DNA from: CAZPBC01 sp964584775
Lineage (GTDB): Bacteria; Chlamydiota; Chlamydiia; Chlamydiales; SLFE01
Direction: 5' to 3'
Assembly: GCA_964584775.1 (NCBI GenBank)
Contig: CAZPBC010000015.1
Coordinates: 1 to 41,774, forward strand
DNA: 41,774 nucleotides
The first letter of the stretch is position 1, and every line of letters begins with the position of its first letter. Shown one piece after another: positions 1 through 7,997 of the stretch. Position numbers and translations under genes: made by a program. The notes under the pieces are model-generated. The model saw only the letters and a list, made by a program, of their open reading frames with translations, was not told where the DNA came from and did not search any database.

Positions 1-261
1 GAGCAAAATTTAAGAATAGTATTTATATTACAGCATAACTTTTAGAGTTAAAATATAAACTTAGGTAAGGTTCTCGATTCTGTTTTCTAAGTCATTGAAT
101 AGCTATGTTCCGACATCTTCCTCTTGTATTTAAATGTCATGAGTCAGCGTCATGCGCCTAAGCTGGTGGAGAGTAGGAATTTATCACACTTTTGCGTGTG
201 TTCATAATGGATCCAGGTTAAGATAGACGAAAAAATTTTGAGGAAACCATTTGAGGAGACC
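1..261. other. Gene-free AT-rich leader upstream of acs
   Basis: No convincing gene is present. The stretch is AT-rich, especially in the first 60 bases, as expected for a promoter region. A weak 5-bp inverted repeat (CACAC at 185-189, GTGTG at 196-200) is too short to call a terminator. No -35/-10 pair stands out enough to name a promoter. A GAGGAG ribosome-binding site at about 253-258 belongs to acs. Confidence 0.4.
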
Positions 262-2244
262 ATGTCTGATACCCACACACTTGAACATCACCTTCAAGAA
301 AATAGAACTTTCCCGCCTCCCCCCAATCCAGAAGCCCATATTAAGAGTCTGCAGGAGTACGAAACTCTCTACCGGCAATCGATCGATGAACCGGATCGTT
401 TTTGGCTGACACAAGGAGAAAAGATCGACTGGATTAAGGAGCCGCGTCAGGCCCTCAAGTATCATTGGGATTCAAAGAAAGGAGTGGTCGAGCACACCTG
501 TTTTGAAGATGGTACACTCAATGTCTCAGTCAACTGTCTAGACCGTCACCTCCCCACTAAAGGAAATCAACCTGCACTGATTTGGCAAGGAGATGAAGAC
601 CAAGAACAACAGGTCTTCACCTTTAGTGAACTGGCTAGCCAAGTGCGCCGCTTTGCAAATGTACTAAAGTCACTGGGAGTTGAAAAAGGCGACCGCGTTA
701 GCATCTACCTTCCCATGGTTCCTGAAGCCATTGTGGTGATGCTTGCTTGTGCTCGGATTGGTGCCATTCACTCTGTTGTTTTTGGTGGCTTTAGTCACGA
801 GGCGCTGAGCCACCGCATTCAGGACTGTACAAGCAAGCTTTTGATCACTGCCAACGTCGGACTACGCGGAGGGAAAAAGATTCCCCTCAAAGAAATTGCA
901 GATAAAGCGGTCAAAGCGTGTGACTGTGTCGAAAATGTCATTGTGCTCAAGCGCACCTCCGACCCTGTCGAAATGGAGTCCGGCCGAGATCGGTGGTTTC
1001 ATGAGCTGATGGAGTCAGTGAATGACGACTGTCCTCCCGTTGAAATGAATGCAGAAGACCCTCTCTTTATCCTCTACACTTCAGGCTCAACGGGCAAGCC
1101 TAAGGGCGTCCTTCATACGCAAGGTGGTTATCTTCTTCACACTCTTTTAACCCATCGCTATATTTTTGATATCCAACCGGAGGACACCTATTGGTGTACA
1201 GCTGATGTGGGTTGGATCACTGGACACTCCTATGTAGTGTATGGACCTCTTGCCAACGGAGCAACGACTTTGATCTTTGAAGGGGTTCCGACCTACCCCA
1301 CACCAGGACGCTCCTGGCAAATCGTCGAAAAGCACCGCGTCACAAAATTTTATACAGCGCCGACGGCGATCCGAGCTCTCATCTCTCATGGTGAAGAGTG
1401 GCCTGCCAAGTATGACCTCAGCTCTCTTAAGGTTTTAGGAACGGTTGGTGAGCCGATCAATCCCGAAGCGTGGATGTGGTACTACGAAAATGTGGGAAGA
1501 AAAGAGGCTCCGATTGTCGATACGTGGTGGCAAACCGAGACGGGAGGCATCCTCATTTCCCCGCTTCCCTTCTGTCATACCTTAAAGCCTGGATCAGCGT
1601 GCCGTCCCTTCTTTGGGGTTGAGCCCGTCATCATCAACGACAAAGGTGAGGAAGCTGGCCCTGACGAGGGAGGATCTCTTTGTATCAAAAAACCGTGGCC
1701 AGGGATGATGCGTACCACTTGGGGAGATCATGAGCGGTTCGTCAATACCTACTTCAGCCAATTTGAAAATCTCTACTTTACCGCAGATGGGGCTCGGAAA
1801 GACAAAGATGGAGACTACTGGCTGCTCGGACGCATCGACGATGTCGTCAATATCGCAGGACACCGTCTTGGGACAGCCGAGGTGGAAAGTGCCATTGTGG
1901 AGCACCCTCAAGTTGCTGAAGCTGCTGTGGTCGCTGTGGAGGATCCCGTTAAAGGACAAGCCCTCGTGGCTTTCACGACGCTCGTTGAAACAGCGGAGCC
2001 CACGCTAGAGCTCAAAAAAGAGATCCGTGGTCTTGTCCGAACAGAAATTGGTCCGATTGCTGAGATTAAGTGGATTGTTTTCTCTCCACTGCTTCCAAAA
2101 ACACGCTCAGGGAAAATCATGCGTCGGATCTTGAGAAAAATTGCAGAAGAAGATGTCGGAAACTTGGGTGATATTTCGACTCTCGCTGATCCAGATCTTA
2201 TCAAACATCTTCTTCAAGCAAAAAAAGATGCGGAAGAGTTTTAG
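262..2244 (+). CDS. acs: Acetyl-CoA synthetase (AMP-forming)
   Basis: Activates acetate to acetyl-CoA through acetyl-AMP, in the cytoplasm. The 660-residue length is typical of Acs. Visible signatures are the adenylate-forming P-loop YTSGSTGKPKGV, the acetate-site motif DTWWQTETGG, and the carboxy-terminal motif TRSGKIMRR, whose lysine (about residue 618) is the residue acetylated in known Acs enzymes. An in-frame TTG eight codons upstream could extend the frame, but the ATG at 262 is preceded by GAGGAG at proper spacing, so it is preferred. The gene stands alone on its strand, and its stop overlaps the stop of the converging methyltransferase gene by 4 bp. No ackA or pta is in the window. 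The family call is secure. Confidence 0.97.
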   Translation: MSDTHTLEHHLQENRTFPPPPNPEAHIKSLQEYETLYRQSIDEPDRFWLTQGEKIDWIKEPRQALKYHWDSKKGVVEHTCFEDGTLNVSVNCLDRHLPTKGNQPALIWQGDEDQEQQVFTFSELASQVRRFANVLKSLGVEKGDRVSIYLPMVPEAIVVMLACARIGAIHSVVFGGFSHEALSHRIQDCTSKLLITANVGLRGGKKIPLKEIADKAVKACDCVENVIVLKRTSDPVEMESGRDRWFHELMESVNDDCPPVEMNAEDPLFILYTSGSTGKPKGVLHTQGGYLLHTLLTHRYIFDIQPEDTYWCTADVGWITGHSYVVYGPLANGATTLIFEGVPTYPTPGRSWQIVEKHRVTKFYTAPTAIRALISHGEEWPAKYDLSSLKVLGTVGEPINPEAWMWYYENVGRKEAPIVDTWWQTETGGILISPLPFCHTLKPGSACRPFFGVEPVIINDKGEEAGPDEGGSLCIKKPWPGMMRTTWGDHERFVNTYFSQFENLYFTADGARKDKDGDYWLLGRIDDVVNIAGHRLGTAEVESAIVEHPQVAEAAVVAVEDPVKGQALVAFTTLVETAEPTLELKKEIRGLVRTEIGPIAEIKWIVFSPLLPKTRSGKIMRRILRKIAEEDVGNLGDISTLADPDLIKHLLQAKKDAEEF

Positions 2245-3542
2245 AACTCTAAAAGAGCGACGGTTTCAATGTGCATTGTCTGAGGAAAAAGGTCGACCGG
2301 TTTTGCTTCAATAAAAGACGCTCCACCTTCTTGCAATAAGCGGATGTCTCTTGCAAGGGTTGCAGGATTACAGGAGATATAGACCAGCCGCTTCGGTTTC
2401 TGTTCAATAACGGCCTCCAAGACCTCTTTGTCACATCCCTTCCTTGGTGGGTTTAAGAGGATGAGGTCAAAAGGTGCGGATTTTCTCAAAAGCTTCGCGA
2501 CATCCCCCTGCACGAAAAGGCAGTTTTCAATTTGGTTGCGTTTTGCATTTTCTTTCGCATCTTCAACTGCTTCACTCACATATTCCATTCCAGTGACTTG
2601 TTTGCAGTGCGAAGAGGCGATCAAGCTAAATGCTCCAACGCCGCAGTAGGCATCAAGCACTCTGTCGTTTCGTTCTGGCTGGAGGTACTCGAGAGCTTTG
2701 AGGTAGAGGTTTTCTCTTTGAAAGACATTCACCTGAAAAAAAGAGGCTGAAGAAATCTTGAACTGGAGGCCGAGAAGCTCTTCCATCAAATGGTCTTTGC
2801 CACAAAGTGTACGGAACTCAGTCCCAAGGATGACATTGTCCCCCCGCTGGTTTAAGTTTTCGACGACGCCGACAAGCTGAGGCTCTTCCTCCATCATCTT
2901 TTTAGCCAGCTCTTTGAGTGTTTGACTCGCCGGCTTTTCTACAATAAAGGTGAGTAGGACCTTCTCACTTTTTGCTGTTGACTTGATCAAAACGTAGTTG
3001 AGCTCAGAAATCTCTCCGAGTGAATGAAGCGCCATCTTCAGTTTTTGAAAAAGCCTCTCACCGACACGGGTGTGTAGCATGCAGGTCTCGATAGGAACAA
3101 TCTCATGGGAGCGCTTTTTGTAGAGTCCGAGTAGAGTTTTTTTATCAAAATGCGTGGGAAGCTGGATCTTACTGCGGTAGTAAAACTCTTCATGAGAGGC
3201 GATTGGTGGGTGAACCAGGGGTTGAGGGATCTCCCCAATGCGCTCTAGGGCATCGGTCACTCGTTTCTTTTTTTGCTCTAGTTGTGCTGGGTAATCGAGA
3301 TGTTGGAGCTGGCATCCTCCGCAGAGATCAAAATGAGGACAGGGAGCTTCTCTTCGGAAGGGGCTTGAGTTCAAGACTTCTAAGAGAGAACCCTTTAAAT
3401 AGCTCTTTTTCTCCACCTCTACCTGAGCAAGGATCCGCTCTCCTGGGAGAGCTCCATCGACGAAGATCACCTTCTGGTTGACTCTCCCTACCCCTTCACC
3501 TGTCGATGAAAGGTCTACAATATCTACCTCTATCTTTTTCAT
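2241..3542 (-). CDS. rlmD: RNA m5U methyltransferase, TrmA/RlmD family
   Basis: SAM-dependent uracil-C5 methyltransferase acting on RNA, most likely 23S rRNA. The 433-residue protein begins with a TRAM-like beta-barrel (residues 1-60, STGEGVGR). A 4Fe-4S ligand set follows: Cys68, Cys74, Cys77 (CPHFDLCGGCQLQH) and probably Cys154. The Rossmann core has VLDAYCGVGAFSL, then LLNPPRKG, and the catalytic motif YISCNPATLARD with nucleophile Cys391. The TRAM and Fe-S features favour RlmD/RlmCD over TrmA, but exact target specificity cannot be read from the sequence. It converges on acs with shared stop bases and diverges from the glycosyltransferase gene across about 70 bp that must carry both promoters. 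Confidence 0.92.
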   Translation of the reverse strand: MKKIEVDIVDLSSTGEGVGRVNQKVIFVDGALPGERILAQVEVEKKSYLKGSLLEVLNSSPFRREAPCPHFDLCGGCQLQHLDYPAQLEQKKKRVTDALERIGEIPQPLVHPPIASHEEFYYRSKIQLPTHFDKKTLLGLYKKRSHEIVPIETCMLHTRVGERLFQKLKMALHSLGEISELNYVLIKSTAKSEKVLLTFIVEKPASQTLKELAKKMMEEEPQLVGVVENLNQRGDNVILGTEFRTLCGKDHLMEELLGLQFKISSASFFQVNVFQRENLYLKALEYLQPERNDRVLDAYCGVGAFSLIASSHCKQVTGMEYVSEAVEDAKENAKRNQIENCLFVQGDVAKLLRKSAPFDLILLNPPRKGCDKEVLEAVIEQKPKRLVYISCNPATLARDIRLLQEGGASFIEAKPVDLFPQTMHIETVALLEF

Positions 3543-3613
3543 GACACGTTAACTATAACATAAAAGGACAATTCTCCTTGTGACTAAATGGGTTTTCAAG
3601 GGAAGATGAGGCC

Positions 3614-4753
3614 ATGGCAATCCAAAAAATCGATATCTTTGCTCCGCCGCGGAGCCGCTACCAAGCCCTCCACTATATGACCGAGTGCCTCCTTGAGGCA
3701 TTCCTAGCAAAAGGCATCCAGTGCCGTCTTTATGACAGCCAGTCGGCTGAAGCGCCTGTAGATTTCTTGAACAATTTTCTGAGTGATAAGCCCGATCTCA
3801 CCCTTTCGTTCAACGGGCTTCTTCCAGACGACCAGGGAATTTTCTTCTGTGATATGGTCGAGGTGCCCCATGTCGCACTGCTTGTCGACTCTCCTCCCCA
3901 CTTTTTTCCCTTAACTCAAAGCCCGCGCACTCTAATCACGACCATCGACCGCTTCTTTGTGGATTTCTTTCAAGGTTTTGGAGACAAGAAGGCCCTTTTT
4001 TGCCCGCATGCCTCCGGAGGAAAGAACCCTCAAGATCCTTCAAGTTCTCATGATTTAGATGTGGTGATGCTCGGAAGTTTTGAGGATCCAGAAAAGATCA
4101 GAAAAGAGTGGAAACACCCACAAGATCTTTGTGGGGTGATGGAAGAGACGGCTGCGATGACACTCAAGACATCCGATAAGAGTTTTGTCGAGTGCTTTAC
4201 CCTCTGTCTAAACAAGCTCGTTGGACTGGGAAAAGTGGACGTTTCCTCTCTCAATTTTGCAGAGATTCTCATCGATATTGAAGATTATGTCCGTGCTATC
4301 GATCGTCAAAAGCTCATCCAATCCTTAGCAGGATTGAAAGTGGATGTCTTTGGAGAAGGTGACTGGAAATCCCTGGCTCAAGAGGGACTCACTGTCCATC
4401 CCGCTGTGAACTTCAAAGAGGGCCTTGAAATCATGGGACGTGCAAAAGTGGTCTTGAACAGCACAGCTCACATTAAAAATGGAAGCCATGAGCGGTTCTT
4501 TGAAGCTTTTGTGCAGGGAGCCCTGCCTCTTTCCTCACCGAACCTCTATCTTCAGGAACGTTTCCAGGACTGCGCGCCCTTTTATCAAAACTCGGAAGCG
4601 AAAGAGCAGGTACTCGAAATTCTTACGAACGAGCCAGAAAGGGTAAAAATGGTCACTCAAGGTCAAGAAAGAGTCCTTAAAGAGGACCTTTGGTCAAACA
4701 GAGCGCAGATTCTTCTTGATCAACTCCCCCCCCTTCTTGCTAAACTATTTTAG
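3614..4753 (+). CDS. CgeB-like glycosyltransferase, putative
   Basis: A 379-residue soluble protein without signal peptide or membrane segment. The carboxy-terminal third contains VLNSTAHIKNGSHERFFEAF followed by a QGALPLSS segment, around residues 280-310. This resembles the nucleotide-sugar-binding region of CgeB/GT4-like glycosyltransferases, in which a conserved Glu-Arg-(Val/Phe)-Phe-Glu-Ala element lies before a Gly-Ala stretch. The amino-terminal half (SFNGLLPDD, VPHVALLVDSPPHF) also matches the DUF3880-like half seen in such proteins. The acceptor is unknown. The next gene, kdsB, starts one base after this stop, which suggests a link to lipopolysaccharide or another surface glycan, but that is inference from position only. 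Confidence 0.65.
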   Translation: MAIQKIDIFAPPRSRYQALHYMTECLLEAFLAKGIQCRLYDSQSAEAPVDFLNNFLSDKPDLTLSFNGLLPDDQGIFFCDMVEVPHVALLVDSPPHFFPLTQSPRTLITTIDRFFVDFFQGFGDKKALFCPHASGGKNPQDPSSSHDLDVVMLGSFEDPEKIRKEWKHPQDLCGVMEETAAMTLKTSDKSFVECFTLCLNKLVGLGKVDVSSLNFAEILIDIEDYVRAIDRQKLIQSLAGLKVDVFGEGDWKSLAQEGLTVHPAVNFKEGLEIMGRAKVVLNSTAHIKNGSHERFFEAFVQGALPLSSPNLYLQERFQDCAPFYQNSEAKEQVLEILTNEPERVKMVTQGQERVLKEDLWSNRAQILLDQLPPLLAKLF

Positions 4754-4754
4754 C

Positions 4755-5492
4755 ATGAGCTCATCATCAAAAGTCATTGGGATCATTCCCGCACGATACG
4801 AAAGCAGCCGCTTTCCAGGTAAACCCCTCTTTCTCATCGCCGGAAAGAGCCTCCTCCAACGCACCTACGAAAATGCTGAGAAAAGTGGGGCTTTCGATAG
4901 CCTACTCATTGCAACCGATGACCCCCGCATTGAAGAGCAAGCCCGTGCCTTCGGTGCTGATGTGGTCATGACATCTAAAGAGTGTCCCAATGGGACTCAG
5001 CGCCTTGTGGAGGCTCTCGAGCAGCGTCCCTCTCACGATGATGACATTATCCTAAATGTCCAGGGCGATATCCCTACATTTGAGAAAGAGGTGATTGATG
5101 CCGTGGTTGCCAACCTCCGCGACCATCCCTTGGAGGTGATGTCGACTGCAGCCACAGCCATCACTTCAGAGGAAGAGGCGAACTCTCCTTCCGTGGTGAA
5201 GTGTGTTCTCTCGAAAAGTGGTCATGCGCTTTACTTCAGCCGTGCCCGCATCCCTTATGTACAACAGACTGAATGCCCTCTCTATCATCACTTAGGAATT
5301 TACGGCTTTCGCAAGCATTTTTTGCTTCACTATGCTAGACTCGCTTCGACTCCACTTCAACAAGCAGAAGATCTGGAGCAGCTCAAGGTTCTTGAACAGG
5401 GATACTCGATCCGAGTTGCTGTTGTCGAGAGTCAGAGTTTTGGAATTGATACCCCTGATGATGCAAAAAAGCTTGAGGAAGCCCTGCAATGA
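4755..5492 (+). CDS. kdsB: 3-deoxy-manno-octulosonate cytidylyltransferase
   Basis: Makes CMP-Kdo from CTP and Kdo, the activated sugar for the inner core of lipopolysaccharide. The protein has 245 residues, typical of KdsB. It shows the amino-terminal nucleotide-binding signature IIPARYESSRFPGKP and later FSRARIPY and HLGIYGFRK. The ATG at 4755 lies one base after the upstream stop and gives the expected MSSSSKVIGIIPAR start; a longer in-frame start at 4716 would overlap the previous gene and lacks a ribosome-binding site. The usual QGDEP motif reads QGDIP here. The stop overlaps the pyrG start as ATGA, so translation is coupled with pyrG, whose product supplies CTP. Confidence 0.95.
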   Translation: MSSSSKVIGIIPARYESSRFPGKPLFLIAGKSLLQRTYENAEKSGAFDSLLIATDDPRIEEQARAFGADVVMTSKECPNGTQRLVEALEQRPSHDDDIILNVQGDIPTFEKEVIDAVVANLRDHPLEVMSTAATAITSEEEANSPSVVKCVLSKSGHALYFSRARIPYVQQTECPLYHHLGIYGFRKHFLLHYARLASTPLQQAEDLEQLKVLEQGYSIRVAVVESQSFGIDTPDDAKKLEEALQ

Positions 5493-7090
5493 AATATCTC
5501 TTCTTTACCGGTGGAGTCTGTTCTTCTTTGGGAAAAGGACTCACCGCCGCCTCCATTGGCCTTCTCCTTGAAAAACGCGGTCTTAAAGTCTCCCTACTCA
5601 AACTTGATCCCTACCTGAATGTCGATCCCGGAACAATGAACCCTTTTGAGCACGGTGAAGTCTATGTGACTGATGATGGGGCTGAAACGGATCTTGACCT
5701 AGGTCACTATTACCGCTTTACTCATGCTCCTCTCTCAAGGGCCTCCAATGCTACATCTGGCCAAATTTACAATAGCGTGATCCGCCGTGAAAGACGGGGC
5801 GACTATCTCGGGAGCACCGTCCAAGTGATTCCTCATATCACCGATGAAATCAAAGAACGGATCGTCGCTGCAGCGGAACAAGATAAGGAAGCGGATATCA
5901 CCCTTGTAGAGATCGGTGGAACGGCGGGGGACATTGAGTCTCTTCCCTTTTTAGAAGCGATCCGTCAGTTTCAGGGAGAGAACCCCGACGACTGCATGAG
6001 CATCCATCTAACTTATGTCCCTTATCTCAAAGCTGCTGGAGAACTCAAAACAAAGCCCACACAGCAGTCGGTGCAAATCCTACGAGGGATTGGAATTTTT
6101 CCTCAGATGATTCTCTGTCGTTCCGAAAATCCCCTACCCAAAGAGGTGAAAGGAAAAATCGCGCTCTTTTGTAATGTACCGAAAGAAGCGGTGATTGAAG
6201 AGGTGGATGTCCAAACGACGGTCTATGAAGTTCCTCTGAAACTCCATGAACAAGGAGTCGATCAGGTGATCATCGATCGATTAAATCTCTCCGCAGGACC
6301 TCTGGAACTGGATGATTGGAACAGCATGCTCACCCACTTTGCCACGGCAAAGAAAGAGGTGACGATTGCCCTTGTTGGAAAATATGTGAATCACAAAGAC
6401 GCATACAAATCTGTTTTCGAGTCACTCCTTCACGCCTCTCTCGCTTCAGATTCGAAACTCGTTTTAAAAAGCATTGAAGCGGATAAGATCGAAGATGAGT
6501 CCATTCTTGAAGGAGTCGATGGTATTTTGATTCCAGGAGGCTACGGTTCACGTGGCTTTGAAGGTAAAATCCTTGCTGCGCGCTATGCAAGGGAAAACGG
6601 AATTCCCTATCTCGGGATTTGCTATGGAATGCAGGTCATGGCTGTCGAGTTTGCCCGGCACGTCCTCGGCCTAAAAGAAGCCAGCTCAACCGAGGTCGAT
6701 CCCGAAACGGCCCACCCAATCATCTCTCTCATTGCAGAGCAAAAAGGGGTTGAAGAGATGGGCGGATCGATGCGTCTCGGGGCTTATCCTTGCCAGCTCA
6801 CAGAGGGATCTAAGGCGCACCAAGCATACGGAGAAACCCGTATTTCAGAGCGTCACCGTCACCGCTGGGAGTTCAACAACCTTTATCAGCAAAAACTCGC
6901 GGAAAAAGGCCTTCACGTCACTGGAGTCTTTGTGGAGGAAAACCTCGTCGAAATCCTCGAGGTGCAAGAGCACCCATGGATGGTGGGCGTCCAGTACCAC
7001 CCTGAGTTTAAGTCTCGCCCAACAGAGCCTCACCCCCTCTTCCGCGACTTCATCCGCGCTAGCCTTCAGCAGAAGGTCGCTCATGTCTAA
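5489..7090 (+). CDS. pyrG: CTP synthase
   Basis: Converts UTP to CTP using ATP and glutamine-derived ammonia. The 533 residues hold an amino-terminal synthetase domain (GGVCSSLGKG, ETDLDLGHYYRF, GTAGDIESLPFLEAIRQ) and a carboxy-terminal class I glutamine amidotransferase domain. The latter has the nucleophile Cys378 in GICYGMQ and the catalytic His-Glu in QYHPEFKSRP. The start codon overlaps the kdsB stop, matching the kdsB-pyrG pairing I recall from Chlamydia, where CTP feeds CMP-Kdo synthesis. The 3' end overlaps the ruvX start by 8 bp. No missing catalytic residue is evident. Confidence 0.97.
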   Translation: MKYLFFTGGVCSSLGKGLTAASIGLLLEKRGLKVSLLKLDPYLNVDPGTMNPFEHGEVYVTDDGAETDLDLGHYYRFTHAPLSRASNATSGQIYNSVIRRERRGDYLGSTVQVIPHITDEIKERIVAAAEQDKEADITLVEIGGTAGDIESLPFLEAIRQFQGENPDDCMSIHLTYVPYLKAAGELKTKPTQQSVQILRGIGIFPQMILCRSENPLPKEVKGKIALFCNVPKEAVIEEVDVQTTVYEVPLKLHEQGVDQVIIDRLNLSAGPLELDDWNSMLTHFATAKKEVTIALVGKYVNHKDAYKSVFESLLHASLASDSKLVLKSIEADKIEDESILEGVDGILIPGGYGSRGFEGKILAARYARENGIPYLGICYGMQVMAVEFARHVLGLKEASSTEVDPETAHPIISLIAEQKGVEEMGGSMRLGAYPCQLTEGSKAHQAYGETRISERHRHRWEFNNLYQQKLAEKGLHVTGVFVEENLVEILEVQEHPWMVGVQYHPEFKSRPTEPHPLFRDFIRASLQQKVAHV

Positions 7091-7529
7091 GGGAAGACTT
7101 GTCGGCATCGATTTTGGCGCAGCTCGAATTGGAGTTGCCGTCTCCGACGAAATGAAAATGATCGCATCGCCCTGGAAAGTTGTCCCCTCCGACAAGAAGC
7201 TGAAAGTGGCTGCTCAAAATACAGTCCAAGCTCTTAAGGAGATTGAATCGGAAAAAGGCTCTACGATTGAACAGGTCATTGTGGGTATGCCCCTCAAAAT
7301 GAACGGTCAAATTGGTTTGCAGGCGGACGATGTGAAAGAGTATGTCGAGGAGCTGAAGGCTCTCACGACAATTCCCGTGAAACTCTGGGATGAGCGTTTA
7401 ACGACCGTCCAAGCGGAGAGGATGCTCCGTGAAGCGTCCATGTCGCGAAAAAAACGCTCGAAAGTGGTCGACACCGTCGCCGCAACGATCATTCTTCAAA
7501 GCTATTTAGATTTTGCAGGAGGATTATGA
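7083..7529 (+). CDS. ruvX: Putative pre-16S rRNA nuclease / YqgF family
   Basis: A 148-residue RNase H-fold protein of the YqgF/RuvX family, implicated in processing the 5' end of 16S rRNA. It shows the first acidic motif GIDFGAARIGVAVSD and the motif WDERLTTVQAERML, with the terminal acidic residue in VVDTVAATIILQ. An upstream in-frame extension of 117 codons lies wholly inside pyrG and is not real; the ATG at 7083 gives the normal MSKGRLVGIDFG start. The position after pyrG matches the kdsB-pyrG-yqgF order I recall for Chlamydia trachomatis. The gene overlaps both its neighbours, so the run is one operon. Confidence 0.93.
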   Translation: MSKGRLVGIDFGAARIGVAVSDEMKMIASPWKVVPSDKKLKVAAQNTVQALKEIESEKGSTIEQVIVGMPLKMNGQIGLQADDVKEYVEELKALTTIPVKLWDERLTTVQAERMLREASMSRKKRSKVVDTVAATIILQSYLDFAGGL

Positions 7530-7996
7530 AATTCTGGGTGATGAAATGTGAACCAGATGTCTATTCAATCGATGACTTGAAAAAGGACAAGGTGACCCCA
7601 TGGGAAGGGGTAAGAAACTACCAAGCTAGGAATTTTATGCGAGATGAGATGAAGGTGGGTGACTACGCCTTCTTTTACCACTCAAACGCCACTCCACCAG
7701 GTGTTGCAGGGGTCTGCCAAGTGAGCAAAACAAACGTCGTGGATCACACAGCCCTAGATCCTGAAAGTCCCTACTTTGACCCCCGTTCAACTCAAGATAA
7801 TCCGCGTTGGATGATGGTAGAGGTGAGATTCGTGGAGAAATTTCCTGAGATCCTTCCCCTCTCCGAATTGAAGGAGATGGCTGCACTTCGAGAGATGCCC
7901 CTTTTACAGAAAGGGAACCGCCTCTCGATTACGCCTATGACAAAGACACAGTTCAGGGCGATCTTAAAACAAGCTCAAGCAAAATTATCTATCTAG
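7526..7996 (+). CDS. EVE domain-containing protein
   Basis: A 156-residue single-domain protein of the EVE/thymocyte-nuclear-protein-1-like family, which belongs to the PUA-like fold and is thought to bind modified bases in DNA or RNA. Family features seen are the start MKFWVMKCEPDVYSIDDL, then WEGVRNYQARNFMRDEMKVG, YAFFYHSN and the later PLLQKGNRLSITPM. The start codon overlaps the ruvX stop as ATGA, so it is the last gene of the operon. Its stop is one base from the stop of the converging kinase-like gene. The precise ligand is unknown. Confidence 0.9.
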   Translation: MKFWVMKCEPDVYSIDDLKKDKVTPWEGVRNYQARNFMRDEMKVGDYAFFYHSNATPPGVAGVCQVSKTNVVDHTALDPESPYFDPRSTQDNPRWMMVEVRFVEKFPEILPLSELKEMAALREMPLLQKGNRLSITPMTKTQFRAILKQAQAKLSI

Positions 7997-7997
7997 A

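Noticed and set aside
238..261. TTG start of acs eight codons upstream
   Set aside because: The ATG at 262 has a GAGGAG site at good spacing and gives the normal amino terminus.
6732..7082. A 117-codon amino-terminal extension of ruvX
   Set aside because: It lies inside the glutaminase domain of pyrG in another frame; the ruvX ATG at 7083 gives the normal family start.
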